Source of the DNA: JAFMKE01 sp964655225
Lineage (GTDB): Bacteria > Bacteroidota > Bacteroidia > Chitinophagales > UBA8649
NCBI GenBank assembly: GCA_964655225.1
Contig: CAZZMB010000013.1
Location: forward strand, 1 to 48,836
Direction: 5' to 3'
DNA length: 48,836 bases
Part shown: piece after piece, positions 41,060 to 48,836 of the stretch
Numbering within the stretch: the stretch's first letter is position 1
Layout of the letters: each line of letters opens with the position of its first letter
Notes under the pieces: generated by a model
Told to the model about the DNA's origin: nothing
The model's input: only the letters and a program-made list of their open reading frames with translations
Database searches by the model: none
Position numbers and translations under genes: made by a program

Positions 41060-42082
41060 TTACGGAAAGGTTCGCAGGATAGTATATCTCAAGGTCTGCT
41101 CTAGAAAGAGGAGCAAAATAGCAAGGGCAGCAAAAGGATAGAAAAGCTCTTTTATCCTTATTGTTTGCGAGGTTTCAATCTCCGTTTTTTCTAAAAGATC
41201 AATTTCCTCATAAATATTTTCCAAGGATTGACGATCAGTCGCGCGATAGTATTTACCCCCTGTTGAACCTGCGATCTCTTGAAGTAGTTTTTCGTCAATT
41301 TCAACCGGCAAATAATCATATTGAATAGAACCATCAGGCAATACATACGCGGGCATGTATGCCTCTCCTTTAGTTCCAATTCCAATAGCATAAACCTTAA
41401 TATCATATTGTATAGCGGTTTCCGCTGCTGTAATCGGATCAATGAGTCCCCCATTATTAACTCCATCTGTCATTAAAACGATAACCTTGCTTTTTGCTGG
41501 ACTGTCTTTTAGGCGGTTTACTGCAGTTCCGATTCCCATGCCAATAGCAGTACCATCTGCTAGAAGACCATTTTTAATCTTAGCCAATTGACTTTGGACA
41601 ATTTTGTGATCTGTTGTAATCGGTACTTGGGTAAAACTTTCACTTCCAAAGATTACCAATCCCATGCGGTCGTTTGGACGACTTTCTATAAAACTTGAAG
41701 CAACTTCTTTAGCAGATTCTAATCGATTGGGTTTAAAATCTTGTGCAAGCATGGAGGATGAAATATCCATGGATAAAACCATGTCTATTCCAAAGGTCTT
41801 TATATTTTCATCAGTAGACGAGCTTTGTGGTCGGGCTAAAGCAAGCAAGATAAAACATAGCGTAAACAAGCGAAGCACAGGCAACAGCGGCAAGACCTTA
41901 CCTCGCCAAGAAACATAGTTCATCCACATGGAAGTATCTGAAATAGCGAAACTAGCATATTGAGTTTTAAACCTAAAGTAAAACCAAAGCCCAAAAAGAA
42001 TGCATAAGGCAGGTATACCATATAATACCCATGGGTGTGCAAATTCTATGTTAGACCAATCGCTAAACGTCATCTTTTTCAA
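41060..42082 (-). CDS. batA: BatA-like von Willebrand factor A membrane protein
   Basis: A 340-residue inner-membrane protein: an N-terminal BatA segment with a helix (about 17-35) and a second helix (about 66-84), then a vWA domain with the MIDAS motif DISSS (106-110), DFKPNRLESAK, a threonine/aspartate site in MTDGVNNGG, and a C-terminal helix near 315-335. It probably presents a metal-dependent protein-binding surface in the periplasm, part of the MoxR/Bat envelope-stress or chaperone system. It overlaps the preceding gene by 20 bases. batB, batC and batD do not follow; ilvA is next, on the other strand. Confidence 0.85.
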   Translation of the reverse strand: MKKMTFSDWSNIEFAHPWVLYGIPALCILFGLWFYFRFKTQYASFAISDTSMWMNYVSWRGKVLPLLPVLRLFTLCFILLALARPQSSSTDENIKTFGIDMVLSMDISSSMLAQDFKPNRLESAKEVASSFIESRPNDRMGLVIFGSESFTQVPITTDHKIVQSQLAKIKNGLLADGTAIGMGIGTAVNRLKDSPAKSKVIVLMTDGVNNGGLIDPITAAETAIQYDIKVYAIGIGTKGEAYMPAYVLPDGSIQYDYLPVEIDEKLLQEIAGSTGGKYYRATDRQSLENIYEEIDLLEKTEIETSQTIRIKELFYPFAALAILLLFLEQTLRYTILRTFP

Positions 42083-42974
42083 TTAATTTTTTCGGTTTGG
42101 TATGCCGCACAAAATCCTTAGCCATTTTCATCATGCGCATATTTTCATCGCCCAAAGGACGGAACTTTGCAAATTTCGCCAAATCAGCCTGAATCAAAAT
42201 TTCACAAACCTTGCCTTTAAGGGAATCATTGAGGGAAAGAATTTCTTTGATTTCATCGGTTGTACTTTCCATTGCTGGAATCTCAAAGCGACCTTCTATG
42301 TAGGCGCGCAGTATTTCGGACAAGCCCAAATAATAATCTTTTACTTGGTCATTTTGCCAAAGTTTTTGATTGTCGAGTTCCTGCAATTCATCTAGCGCCT
42401 CATGATAAAAATCAAGCATCGTTTTGGGCTTTTCTTTGAAAATTATAATCTCTTTTTTACGCAAGAAGTACCAGAGAATTAAACCAAGAATAATTAAAAT
42501 AGGAATCAACCATAAACTTAGTTTCTTCATAAACTGCTTCCATGGGAAAGGGAGTGATTTTACTTGTTTTATAGGTTTTATTGCCTCACTGGTATCAATA
42601 GATACCGTATTTACTTGAAGTATTAAGCTATTTGAATATATGGTGTCTGCTGTACCATTAGTTCGCAAGATCAAGGCGGGGAAATTACTTAATTCATAGC
42701 GGCCAGCTTCAAACTGTGTAAGTAGATATTTTTGTTGAAGACCTCGCTCAATGGTGTCCATTGGGTAGGTCTCAATTAAATCGAACAAGAAGCTTGAATC
42801 AGATAGCTGAGGGAAAAAACCACTTTCTCCTTCATTTAGATTTAGCTCCATATTAAGGGTAATATGGTCGCCTATGAGCATAGTGTCTTTGTCTAAGCTA
42901 ACTGAAAAATCTTGCGCTTCTACACCCAGCATATTGGCAAAAAATAGCCCGATGCATGCGATTAACTTTTTCAT
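42063..42974 (-). CDS. BatD/DUF4381-like periplasmic-anchored protein
   Basis: A 303-residue protein with a signal peptide (residues 1-20, ending GVEAQ), an extracytoplasmic beta-rich BatD-like domain (about 21-140, with DFSVSLDKDTMLIGDHITL), one transmembrane helix (SLWLIPILIILGLILWYFL near 162-180) and a helical cytosolic tail resembling DUF4381 (DFYHEALDELQELDNQKLW onward). The gene lies between DUF58 (4-base ATGA-type overlap) and BatA (20-base overlap). It probably links the periplasmic vWA assembly to the MoxR ATPase. No catalytic residues are evident. Confidence 0.7.
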   Translation of the reverse strand: MKKLIACIGLFFANMLGVEAQDFSVSLDKDTMLIGDHITLNMELNLNEGESGFFPQLSDSSFLFDLIETYPMDTIERGLQQKYLLTQFEAGRYELSNFPALILRTNGTADTIYSNSLILQVNTVSIDTSEAIKPIKQVKSLPFPWKQFMKKLSLWLIPILIILGLILWYFLRKKEIIIFKEKPKTMLDFYHEALDELQELDNQKLWQNDQVKDYYLGLSEILRAYIEGRFEIPAMESTTDEIKEILSLNDSLKGKVCEILIQADLAKFAKFRPLGDENMRMMKMAKDFVRHTKPKKLIEKDDV

Positions 42975-43846
42975 CTGCGCTGCCCTCTTCTTTTAAACAT
43001 TTGCATCATTACCGAGATGTAATTATCGCTAGTGTCTAAACTTAAAAAATCTGCTTTGAGTCGGTAGAAGCTCTGTTCGTTTTGTAACCTGTTTTTTTCA
43101 AAATGTTCGGTATATTCCTTTCTTAAATTACGGGAGGCACTATCTACCCAAATCTGTTTACCAGATTCTAAATCTTGCATTTGGACCAAGCCCATGTCTG
43201 GAAGTTCTTTTTCCATTTTATCAAAAATATGTAAGCCTATAACATCATGTTTTTTTCTTAAAATACGGAGGGCTTTTGCGTATGGCTTGCTCTTAAAATC
43301 GGACAGAATAAAAGCGATGCTTCTTCTTTTTACTAAATTATTGAAATATTCCAAAGCCATACCGATGTCAGTGCTTTGATTGCTTGGTTCTATATTTAAT
43401 AACTCTCGAATAATGAGCAGAACATGTTTTTTCCCTTTCTTGGGAGGGATATATTTTTCAACCTTATTACTAAAGAATAGTACACCTACTTTATCGTTAT
43501 TTTGAATTGCTGAAAAAGCTAAAACAGCCGCTATTTCAGCCATGAATTCATTTTTGAATTGGGTCTGTGTTCCAAAATATGAGGACTTACTGATATCTAT
43601 GAGAAGCATAACAGTTAACTCTCGTTCCTCTTCAAAAACCTTGACAAAAGGTTCGTTAAATCGAGCAGTCACATTCCAGTCTATCGCGCGCACATCATCT
43701 CCATAGGTGTAACTTCGAACTTCACTGAAGGACATTCCTCTTCCTTTAAAAGCAGAGTGATACGAACCGGTAAAGACTTGGTTGGTCAAGCCCTTGGTCT
43801 TTATCTCAATCTTTCTAACTTTTTTAAGTAATTCGCTTGTTTCCAT
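42971..43846 (-). CDS. DUF58 domain protein of the MoxR/Bat system
   Basis: A 291-residue cytosolic DUF58 protein, a vWA-related fold. Signature stretch: RGMSFSEVRSYTYGDDVRAIDWNVTARF near residues 36-63, then VFEEERELTVMLLIDISKSSYFG, where DISKS resembles a MIDAS site. No transmembrane helices are seen, unlike some long DUF58 proteins. Such proteins are nearly always encoded next to moxR and probably recognise clients or metal-dependent partners for the ATPase. It lies 48 bases after moxR and overlaps the next gene by 4 bases. Confidence 0.9.
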   Translation of the reverse strand: METSELLKKVRKIEIKTKGLTNQVFTGSYHSAFKGRGMSFSEVRSYTYGDDVRAIDWNVTARFNEPFVKVFEEERELTVMLLIDISKSSYFGTQTQFKNEFMAEIAAVLAFSAIQNNDKVGVLFFSNKVEKYIPPKKGKKHVLLIIRELLNIEPSNQSTDIGMALEYFNNLVKRRSIAFILSDFKSKPYAKALRILRKKHDVIGLHIFDKMEKELPDMGLVQMQDLESGKQIWVDSASRNLRKEYTEHFEKNRLQNEQSFYRLKADFLSLDTSDNYISVMMQMFKRRGQRR

Positions 43847-43894
43847 TATAGTTTCTCCTCGGTTCGATAATTGGTGTTTGATTAAACTACCTAC

Positions 43895-44893
43895 TTAAGG
43901 AATTTCTACAGCATTTAAGACCTCACTTACCAAGTCATCTGCACTTACATTTTCTGCTTCTGCTTCATAACTTAAACCAATTCTATGGCGCATGACATCG
44001 TGACAAATGGCTTTTACATCTTCGGGACTAACATAGCCTCTCTTCTTCATGAAGGCCATTGCTTTGCTGGCCATGGCTAAGTTTATACTCGCTCTTGGAG
44101 AACCACCATAAGTAATAAGTGGAGCAATTTTCTTCAGGTTATTGGCCGCTGGGTCTCTCGTGGCAAAAACGATATCTAGGATGTATTGTTCAATTTTCTC
44201 ATCCATATAGACTTCTTTGACTAATTCTCTGCCTTTGCGAATGGCCTCTAGGCTTGCAGTGGGATTAATAATTGATTGCTGGTTTCCAATATTCATTCGA
44301 ATAATTTGCCGCTCTTCCTCTTTTTGCGGGTAGGTGATATTCACTTTCAACATAAAACGATCGATCTGAGCTTCAGGTAAAGGATATGTCCCCTCCTGTT
44401 CAATAGGGTTTTGTGTGGCTAAAACTAAAAAGGGTTCGTCTAATTTAAAACTGGTATCACCAATCGTGACCTGTTTTTCTTGCATGGCTTCTAGCAAAGC
44501 ACTTTGAACTTTGGCAGGAGCGCGATTAATCTCATCAGCTAGCACAAAGTTTGCAAATATTGGTCCTTTCTTGATTTTGAAGTCATTCTCTTTTTGATTG
44601 TAAATCATTGTTCCAATAATATCTGCGGGTAGTAAGTCTGGAGTGAATTGGATTCGACTAAATTGACCCTCAACGGCAGAGGATAAGGATTTTATTGCTA
44701 GGGTTTTGGCCAATCCAGGCACTCCCTCGAGCAGTATATGCCCATTGGCAAGCATAGCTAAAACCAAACGTTCAACCATTTTCTTTTGTCCTACAATAGA
44801 CTTTCCGATTTCTAAATTGATTAAATCAATGAATCCACTTTCTTTTTCAATCTTTTCGGTTAATTCTCTAATATCTACACTTGTATTTTCCAT
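43895..44893 (-). CDS. MoxR-family AAA+ ATPase
   Basis: A 332-residue AAA+ ATPase likely to act as a chaperone for the neighbouring vWA proteins. I start at the ATG complementary to 44891-44893 (MENTSVDIRELTEK); a longer reading of 8 residues would include the -7 region. Walker A GVPGLAKT is at 57-64, Walker B and following LADEINRAPAKVQSALLEAMQE near 118-139, sensor 1 in LATQNPIEQEGTYPLPEAQIDRF and the arginine-rich lid near GGSPRASINL. It is first in the moxR-DUF58-BatD-like-batA cluster. Confidence 0.95.
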   Translation of the reverse strand: MENTSVDIRELTEKIEKESGFIDLINLEIGKSIVGQKKMVERLVLAMLANGHILLEGVPGLAKTLAIKSLSSAVEGQFSRIQFTPDLLPADIIGTMIYNQKENDFKIKKGPIFANFVLADEINRAPAKVQSALLEAMQEKQVTIGDTSFKLDEPFLVLATQNPIEQEGTYPLPEAQIDRFMLKVNITYPQKEEERQIIRMNIGNQQSIINPTASLEAIRKGRELVKEVYMDEKIEQYILDIVFATRDPAANNLKKIAPLITYGGSPRASINLAMASKAMAFMKKRGYVSPEDVKAICHDVMRHRIGLSYEAEAENVSADDLVSEVLNAVEIP

Positions 44894-44914
44894 AAGTTGA
44901 CAAATTTTGAAATA

Positions 44915-44922
44915 CAAATTTA
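44915..44922 (-). promoter_or_regulatory. candidate -7 element for the moxR-bat operon
   Basis: Minus-strand TAAATTTG matches TAnnTTTG exactly, 21 bases upstream of the moxR ATG chosen here. It supports that start over a longer one. No clear -33 box. Confidence 0.45.
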
Positions 44923-44986
44923 TAAAACCATAGAATTATAATGAGGTTAAGAAGTGTTAAACATTTAATGCAGCGGGGTTTAGGGC

Positions 44987-46621
44987 TTATCCTAAATATT
45001 TTGCTACAATAGGAACTCGTCTACCCATGCCAAAGGCTTTTGGCGATACCCGCAGTACAGGAGCCATTTGATGCCGCTTCCACTCACTTATGTTTACTAA
45101 TCGTAAAACTCGATTGACCAAAGCTTCATCATATCCTAATGCTATAATTTCTTTTGGGCCCAACTGCTGTTCAATATAGTGAAAGAGAACTGCGTCAAGC
45201 TTATCATAATCTGGTAAAGAGTCACTATCCTTTTGATTGTGCCTCAATTCTGCTGAGGGTGCTTTAGAGATAATATTTTTCGGAATAATCTCTTGTTCGT
45301 TGTTGATGTGTCGAGCTAAATCATAAACCTGCCCTTTATATAAATCACCAATGACCGAAAGACCGCCACACATATCACCGTATAGAGTCCCATACCCAAC
45401 GGCAGCCTCACTTTTATTCGTAGTGTTTAATAAAATATACCCTAATTTATTGGATATAGCCATAAGACTTAAGCCTCTTAGTCTCGCTTGAATATTTTCT
45501 TCAGTTACATCATTGGCTTTACCTTCTAGATGCGGTTTAAGGTTTCTTTCAACATTGTGGTACATATCCTCAATGGGAATAATCTTGTAAGGAGATTTTA
45601 AATTGTCGCACATTTCCAATGAATCTTTTACTGAGTGATCACTGCTGTAATGCGAAGGCAAGAGCACCGACAAGACATTTTCTTTACCCAAAGCTTCTAC
45701 AGCCAATGCTAAGACAACTGCAGAATCAATGCCCCCAGACAAGCCCAAGGTCGCTTTTGTAAAACCTAACTTGCCAAAATACTGCTTGATACCGCTTACC
45801 AATGCCAAATGAATACGTTCAATTTTCGAGATTTTTTGTTCAACTCCAATCAAGTCATCGATTTCATCACTATCAATCATTTCAATACATTCCTGAAAGT
45901 AGGGCAGTTCAGCAACGATTTCACCTTTGCTGTTGGCAGCAAGCGAGCCTCCGTCAAAAATAATTTCTGTCTGCGCGCCCACATGATTGGCATAAAATAA
46001 AGGTATACCGTATCGAAGGGAATTCGCTTTCACAATTTCTTTGCGTTCTTCAGCTTGTTTGTAGGAGAAAGGGGATGCGGAGAGGTTCAGAATGAAATCT
46101 GGTTTTTCTTCGATTAAACTATCCATTGGGCATACTGGGTAAAGCGGATTTTCATTGCCAATATTCCAAATGTCCTCACAAATGGTAAGTGCAATTTTCT
46201 TTCCTTTAAACTCGACTACATGAAACTCTTTGCTCGGCTCAAAGTATCGATACTCGTCAAAAATATCATAGGTAGGCAGCAAGGCTTTATGTGCAAGCCC
46301 AATTATTTCTCCATCCGCAATAAAATAAGCTGAGTTAAATAGGTCTTTACCTTCGGCAATAGGATTTCTACTTGGTGCACCTATGACTACGGCAATATTT
46401 GAGGTTAGGGGCTTGATTTTATCAATTAATTGATCACATTTATTAATAAAATCTTCAAATTCTAAAAAATCTCGCGGAGGATATCCGCAAACTGCCAATT
46501 CACCAAAAAGTACAAGATCTGCTTTTATACGAACGGCATTCGCTATCGCACTTTTGATTTTATCGAAGTTTTTTTCAAAGTGTCCAATGTGATAATTTAA
46601 CTGAGCAATTGCAATTTTCAT
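44987..46621 (-). CDS. nadE: glutamine-dependent NAD+ synthetase
   Basis: NadE makes NAD+ from deamido-NAD+, ATP and glutamine, the last step of NAD synthesis. The 544-residue protein fuses a nitrilase-type glutaminase domain (residues 1-260; catalytic Glu41, Lys112 and Cys148) to a synthetase domain with the PP-loop GLSGGIDSAVVLALA near 292-306 and the C-terminal KRHQMAPVLRVSPKAFGMGRR. The length is normal for the bacterial glutamine-dependent form (about 540-580). It is followed on the same strand by the PorT-like gene's upstream side (15-base gap). Confidence 0.96.
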   Translation of the reverse strand: MKIAIAQLNYHIGHFEKNFDKIKSAIANAVRIKADLVLFGELAVCGYPPRDFLEFEDFINKCDQLIDKIKPLTSNIAVVIGAPSRNPIAEGKDLFNSAYFIADGEIIGLAHKALLPTYDIFDEYRYFEPSKEFHVVEFKGKKIALTICEDIWNIGNENPLYPVCPMDSLIEEKPDFILNLSASPFSYKQAEERKEIVKANSLRYGIPLFYANHVGAQTEIIFDGGSLAANSKGEIVAELPYFQECIEMIDSDEIDDLIGVEQKISKIERIHLALVSGIKQYFGKLGFTKATLGLSGGIDSAVVLALAVEALGKENVLSVLLPSHYSSDHSVKDSLEMCDNLKSPYKIIPIEDMYHNVERNLKPHLEGKANDVTEENIQARLRGLSLMAISNKLGYILLNTTNKSEAAVGYGTLYGDMCGGLSVIGDLYKGQVYDLARHINNEQEIIPKNIISKAPSAELRHNQKDSDSLPDYDKLDAVLFHYIEQQLGPKEIIALGYDEALVNRVLRLVNISEWKRHQMAPVLRVSPKAFGMGRRVPIVAKYLG

Positions 46622-46636
46622 GAGTACATATTTCCA

Positions 46637-47338
46637 CTAAAACATAATTCCCGTGGTTAGGTTAACCATTCGTAATACTGATCGTTTATTGTCGCCATCA
46701 GCAAGGATATTAATAAAACCATTATTGAAAGATAGTTCAACCAAAAAAGTGGTCTTATCACTGATGATGTATTCAAACCCTCCGCCTACTTTAAGGCTAG
46801 CGTTGTAAAAATTTGATCGAATATCAAAGGGCGATAACTTTTTATTAATAGATTCATTTTCTAAATAAGAACCATCCAGCGTGAATCTTGATCGGACTCT
46901 AAAGGAATTAACAATTCCAAATTCTCCAAAATATTTGAAATAACCAATTTCATTGGTTATTAACTTAAAAACAAGTGGGAGATCAATATAGGTAAATGTA
47001 TAAATTTCTTTTTGATCAGTTAGTAGTCCAAGAGCCGTTCTTACGGTATCGTTCACTCCTAAATAATAGGCATTTATAGCAGGGGAGTTTACTCTTGAAA
47101 CCCTTGGATTACTTATGTTTACACCCGTACTAATCGCATAATTTTCATTGAAGTAATACTCAGTTAGCAATCCATAGCTAAACGCATATCCGGTCTTCGT
47201 ATCTGTAATATCTACATTGTCCGAGTTTATCAATGAAATGCCATTGGTAAATTGAAGACCGAAACGAAATTTTTTGTGTTGACCAAAAGAATTTGTTATA
47301 AAAAGTAAAAAAGCAAAGGCGATTATAATTTTTTTCAT
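46637..47338 (-). CDS. PorT-like outer-membrane beta-barrel protein
   Basis: A 233-residue exported protein with a signal peptide (residues 1-19, ending SFGQ) and a mature part of alternating strands ending in aromatic/hydrophobic residues (GYAFSYGLLTEYYF, YAISTGVNIS, FTYIDLPLVFKL, ASLKVGGGFEYI, TTFLVELSFNNGF and a terminal F). This fits the eight-strand OMP_b-brl_2/PorT family, some members of which are needed for type IX secretion. Whether this one is PorT itself or a general barrel is not certain. It lies 15 bases upstream of nadE and its ATG is 25 bases from gldB's on the other strand. Confidence 0.75.
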   Translation of the reverse strand: MKKIIIAFAFLLFITNSFGQHKKFRFGLQFTNGISLINSDNVDITDTKTGYAFSYGLLTEYYFNENYAISTGVNISNPRVSRVNSPAINAYYLGVNDTVRTALGLLTDQKEIYTFTYIDLPLVFKLITNEIGYFKYFGEFGIVNSFRVRSRFTLDGSYLENESINKKLSPFDIRSNFYNASLKVGGGFEYIISDKTTFLVELSFNNGFINILADGDNKRSVLRMVNLTTGIMF

Positions 47339-47363
47339 GCCGAATGGTTTATTTTGCAGATAT

Positions 47364-48404
47364 ATGAAGAATACATTCTCTTATCTTTCTTTAATTTGTA
47401 TTGGTCTTTTATCGCTGCTTAGTTGTGATTGGTTCAACAAAAATACAAAAAAGATAGATGTTTCAGCTATTGAATTAAATTTAGCTATTGACCGTTTTGA
47501 CCAATCCTTCTTTTCTGCGGACACTAATAATTTGTATACTAGTTTGGCAAAAGTTCGCCAGCAAGATTCTAGCTTCTTCGACTTTTATACAATCAATGTC
47601 ATGCGCTTTGGTCCAATCAGTGACACCTTAAGTCCTACCATGCTGGATCTTAATCATTTCTTCACAAACCCGTATGTGTTAGATTTGTATGATACGGTGC
47701 AAGTCCATTATGGAGATATTACTCCCCTTAAAGAGGAACTCACGGAAGCAATGAAGCATTTTAAGTACTATTTTCCAAACAAAGATTTACCTCATTTTAA
47801 AACTATGATCAGTGAATTTGGCTACAATGCCGTGGCTTTAGATTCCGTCTTTATTGCGCTGTCTTTAGACATGTACTTAGGTAAAGAGTATATGTATTAT
47901 GGTAGCTTTGATTTCCCGAATTACCTTATTCGTCGATTTCAGGCTGAATATTTAGTACCTAATGCCATGGAAGTTTTGTTTAACGCATATTATGCTCTAG
48001 ATGAGCTAGCGGAAACAGATGCATTGATTCATGCAATGATTGAAAAGGGGAAGCTGCATTATTTTAAGGAGTGCATGCAACCGGAAAAAGAGAAACACAT
48101 TCTCATTGGTTATACCAAAGAACAATACGACTGGTGTGAAGATGCAGAAGGGGAAATTTGGAAGTTTTATAATGAACATGATTTATTCTATTCGAAGAAC
48201 TATATGGAACATAGTCGTCATATTGGCGAAGGGGCCCTTACCGCAGGAATGCCAGAGCAGGCTCCAGGCAATGTTGGAAGTTGGGTAGGCTGGCAAATTG
48301 TTAATCAGTATATGAAGAAAGTCGAAGAGAATGTTTCTTTAAAAGATATGCTTGAAACGCCTCCAGCTGTCATTTTAGCGAAGAGTAATTATAAACCGAA
48401 GTAA
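47364..48404 (+). CDS. gldB: gliding motility lipoprotein GldB
   Basis: GldB is a lipoprotein required for gliding in Flavobacterium and present in type IX-secreting Bacteroidota. I start at ATG 47364 (MKNTFSYLSLICIG), giving 346 residues with lipobox SLLSC (Cys21); an upstream in-frame ATG at 47337 adds 9 residues before the leader and overlaps the divergent gene. The mature part begins VSAIELNLAIDRFDQSFF, with the family's conserved FYTINVMRFGPISD and EGALTAGMPEQAPGNVGSWVGWQIV near the C terminus. gldC is not adjacent; ligA follows after 10 bases, suggesting co-transcription. Confidence 0.88.
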   Translation: MKNTFSYLSLICIGLLSLLSCDWFNKNTKKIDVSAIELNLAIDRFDQSFFSADTNNLYTSLAKVRQQDSSFFDFYTINVMRFGPISDTLSPTMLDLNHFFTNPYVLDLYDTVQVHYGDITPLKEELTEAMKHFKYYFPNKDLPHFKTMISEFGYNAVALDSVFIALSLDMYLGKEYMYYGSFDFPNYLIRRFQAEYLVPNAMEVLFNAYYALDELAETDALIHAMIEKGKLHYFKECMQPEKEKHILIGYTKEQYDWCEDAEGEIWKFYNEHDLFYSKNYMEHSRHIGEGALTAGMPEQAPGNVGSWVGWQIVNQYMKKVEENVSLKDMLETPPAVILAKSNYKPK

Positions 48405-48414
48405 AGACAACTGC

Positions 48415-48836
48415 ATGGAAAAAGTTTGGAACGATGATGAGATGCAGGTGCAAACCGACAATTTGCTTTATAAGAAATTGGTAAAAGAGGATGTTGTAGT
48501 ATTAAGGGAAATCATTAACTTTCATGACTGGAAATACTATCTTAAAGCTGAACCGATTATTTCGGATGTAGAATATGATAAGCTGTTTAAATCTTTAAAA
48601 GAACTTGAAAATTCATATCCAGAACTTGTTACTAGTGACTCTCCCACTCAACGGGTAGCTCAGGCTTTAACGAAGGAGTTTAAGACGGTGTTGCACACGG
48701 TTCCGATGCTTTCCTTAAGTAATTCATACAATGCTGAGGACCTCAATGCCTTTGATGAATCTATTAAAAAGCTGAGCAACAGAGAGGGATTTAGTTATTG
48801 TGTAGAACCAAAGTTTGATGGAGCAAGTATCGCTTT
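48415..48836 (+). CDS. ligA: NAD-dependent DNA ligase, N-terminal part (cut by the window edge)
   Basis: From ATG 48415 a frame runs to the window end without a stop (140 residues). It matches the N terminus of LigA: PIISDVEYDKLFKSLKELE near 47-65 (the Ia domain pattern), DSPTQRV near 75-81, HTVPMLSLSNSYNAEDL near 94-110, and the adenylation motif CVEPKFDGASI with the nucleophile Lys133. LigA seals Okazaki nicks. Compared with E. coli LigA, about 20 extra residues precede the IPDAEYD-equivalent segment. The remaining part of about 550 residues lies beyond the window. Confidence 0.93.
   Translation, partial: MEKVWNDDEMQVQTDNLLYKKLVKEDVVVLREIINFHDWKYYLKAEPIISDVEYDKLFKSLKELENSYPELVTSDSPTQRVAQALTKEFKTVLHTVPMLSLSNSYNAEDLNAFDESIKKLSNREGFSYCVEPKFDGASIA

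Noticed and set aside
47337..47363. Upstream ATG for gldB
   Set aside because: It overlaps the start of the divergent barrel gene and puts extra residues before a clear lipoprotein leader.
1..48836. CRISPR arrays, tRNA genes, insertion sequences, prophage or defence islands
   Set aside because: No regular repeats, tRNA-like cloverleaf, transposase or phage structural proteins were recognised; gene content is core chromosome throughout.

Overview
The window is a 48.8 kb piece of an AT-rich draft chromosome from the phylum Bacteroidota, most likely order Flavobacteriales. Supporting evidence: gliding-motility lipoproteins GldB and GldH, a PorT-like outer-membrane protein, an extended SecA, a cysteine-rich RicT/PSP1 protein, a MoxR-DUF58-BatA aerotolerance cluster, and promoter elements of the Bacteroidota -7 type (TAnnTTTG) just upstream of nine transcription units. 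Shine-Dalgarno-like sites are weak or absent, as expected for this phylum. One run of 100 N (26374-26473) marks an assembly gap inside a gene. I see no tRNA, rRNA, CRISPR array, insertion sequence, prophage or attachment site.

Layout. 1-9.2 kb: MDR quinone oxidoreductase, purD (minus), then a forward run of secA, deoC, a SPOR-domain protein, an M20 amidohydrolase and an LpxD-like acyltransferase. 9.2-16.4 kb: an RmlD-like reductase (minus), DUF1015, recG, a DEAD-box helicase (minus) and a saccharopine/alanine-dehydrogenase-like enzyme. 16.4-24.7 kb: a long minus-strand block with YeiH and YhhN membrane proteins, an RND/MMPL exporter, a lipoprotein, a sterol-desaturase-like hydroxylase, gldH, ricT and holB. 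24.8-32.7 kb: a 6-pyruvoyl-tetrahydropterin-synthase-type enzyme, a NagZ-type GH3/beta-lactamase fusion, a FemAB-like protein, a UbiB kinase, rlmN and a small secreted protein. 32.7-41 kb: a GT2/sugar-transferase fusion, recN, ctaA, an unlisted small ORF coupled to a DUF4442 hotdog protein, a MATE exporter and ilvA. 41-48.8 kb: a short bat operon (moxR, DUF58, a BatD/DUF4381-like protein, batA), nadE, a PorT-like barrel, gldB, and the start of ligA cut by the window edge.

The content is mostly core metabolism and genome maintenance (SecA export; RecG, RecN, HolB and LigA; PurD, NadE and IlvA; RlmN) interleaved with envelope functions (LpxD-like, NagZ-like, glycosyltransferase, RND, MATE, Gld/Por). 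Many neighbours are translationally coupled (TAATG or 4-20 bp overlaps). I found no clear new defence or mobile system. The least explained items are two very short ORFs (14996-15079 and 37671-37820), several palindromes over predicted promoters, and the fusion proteins with degenerate domains.
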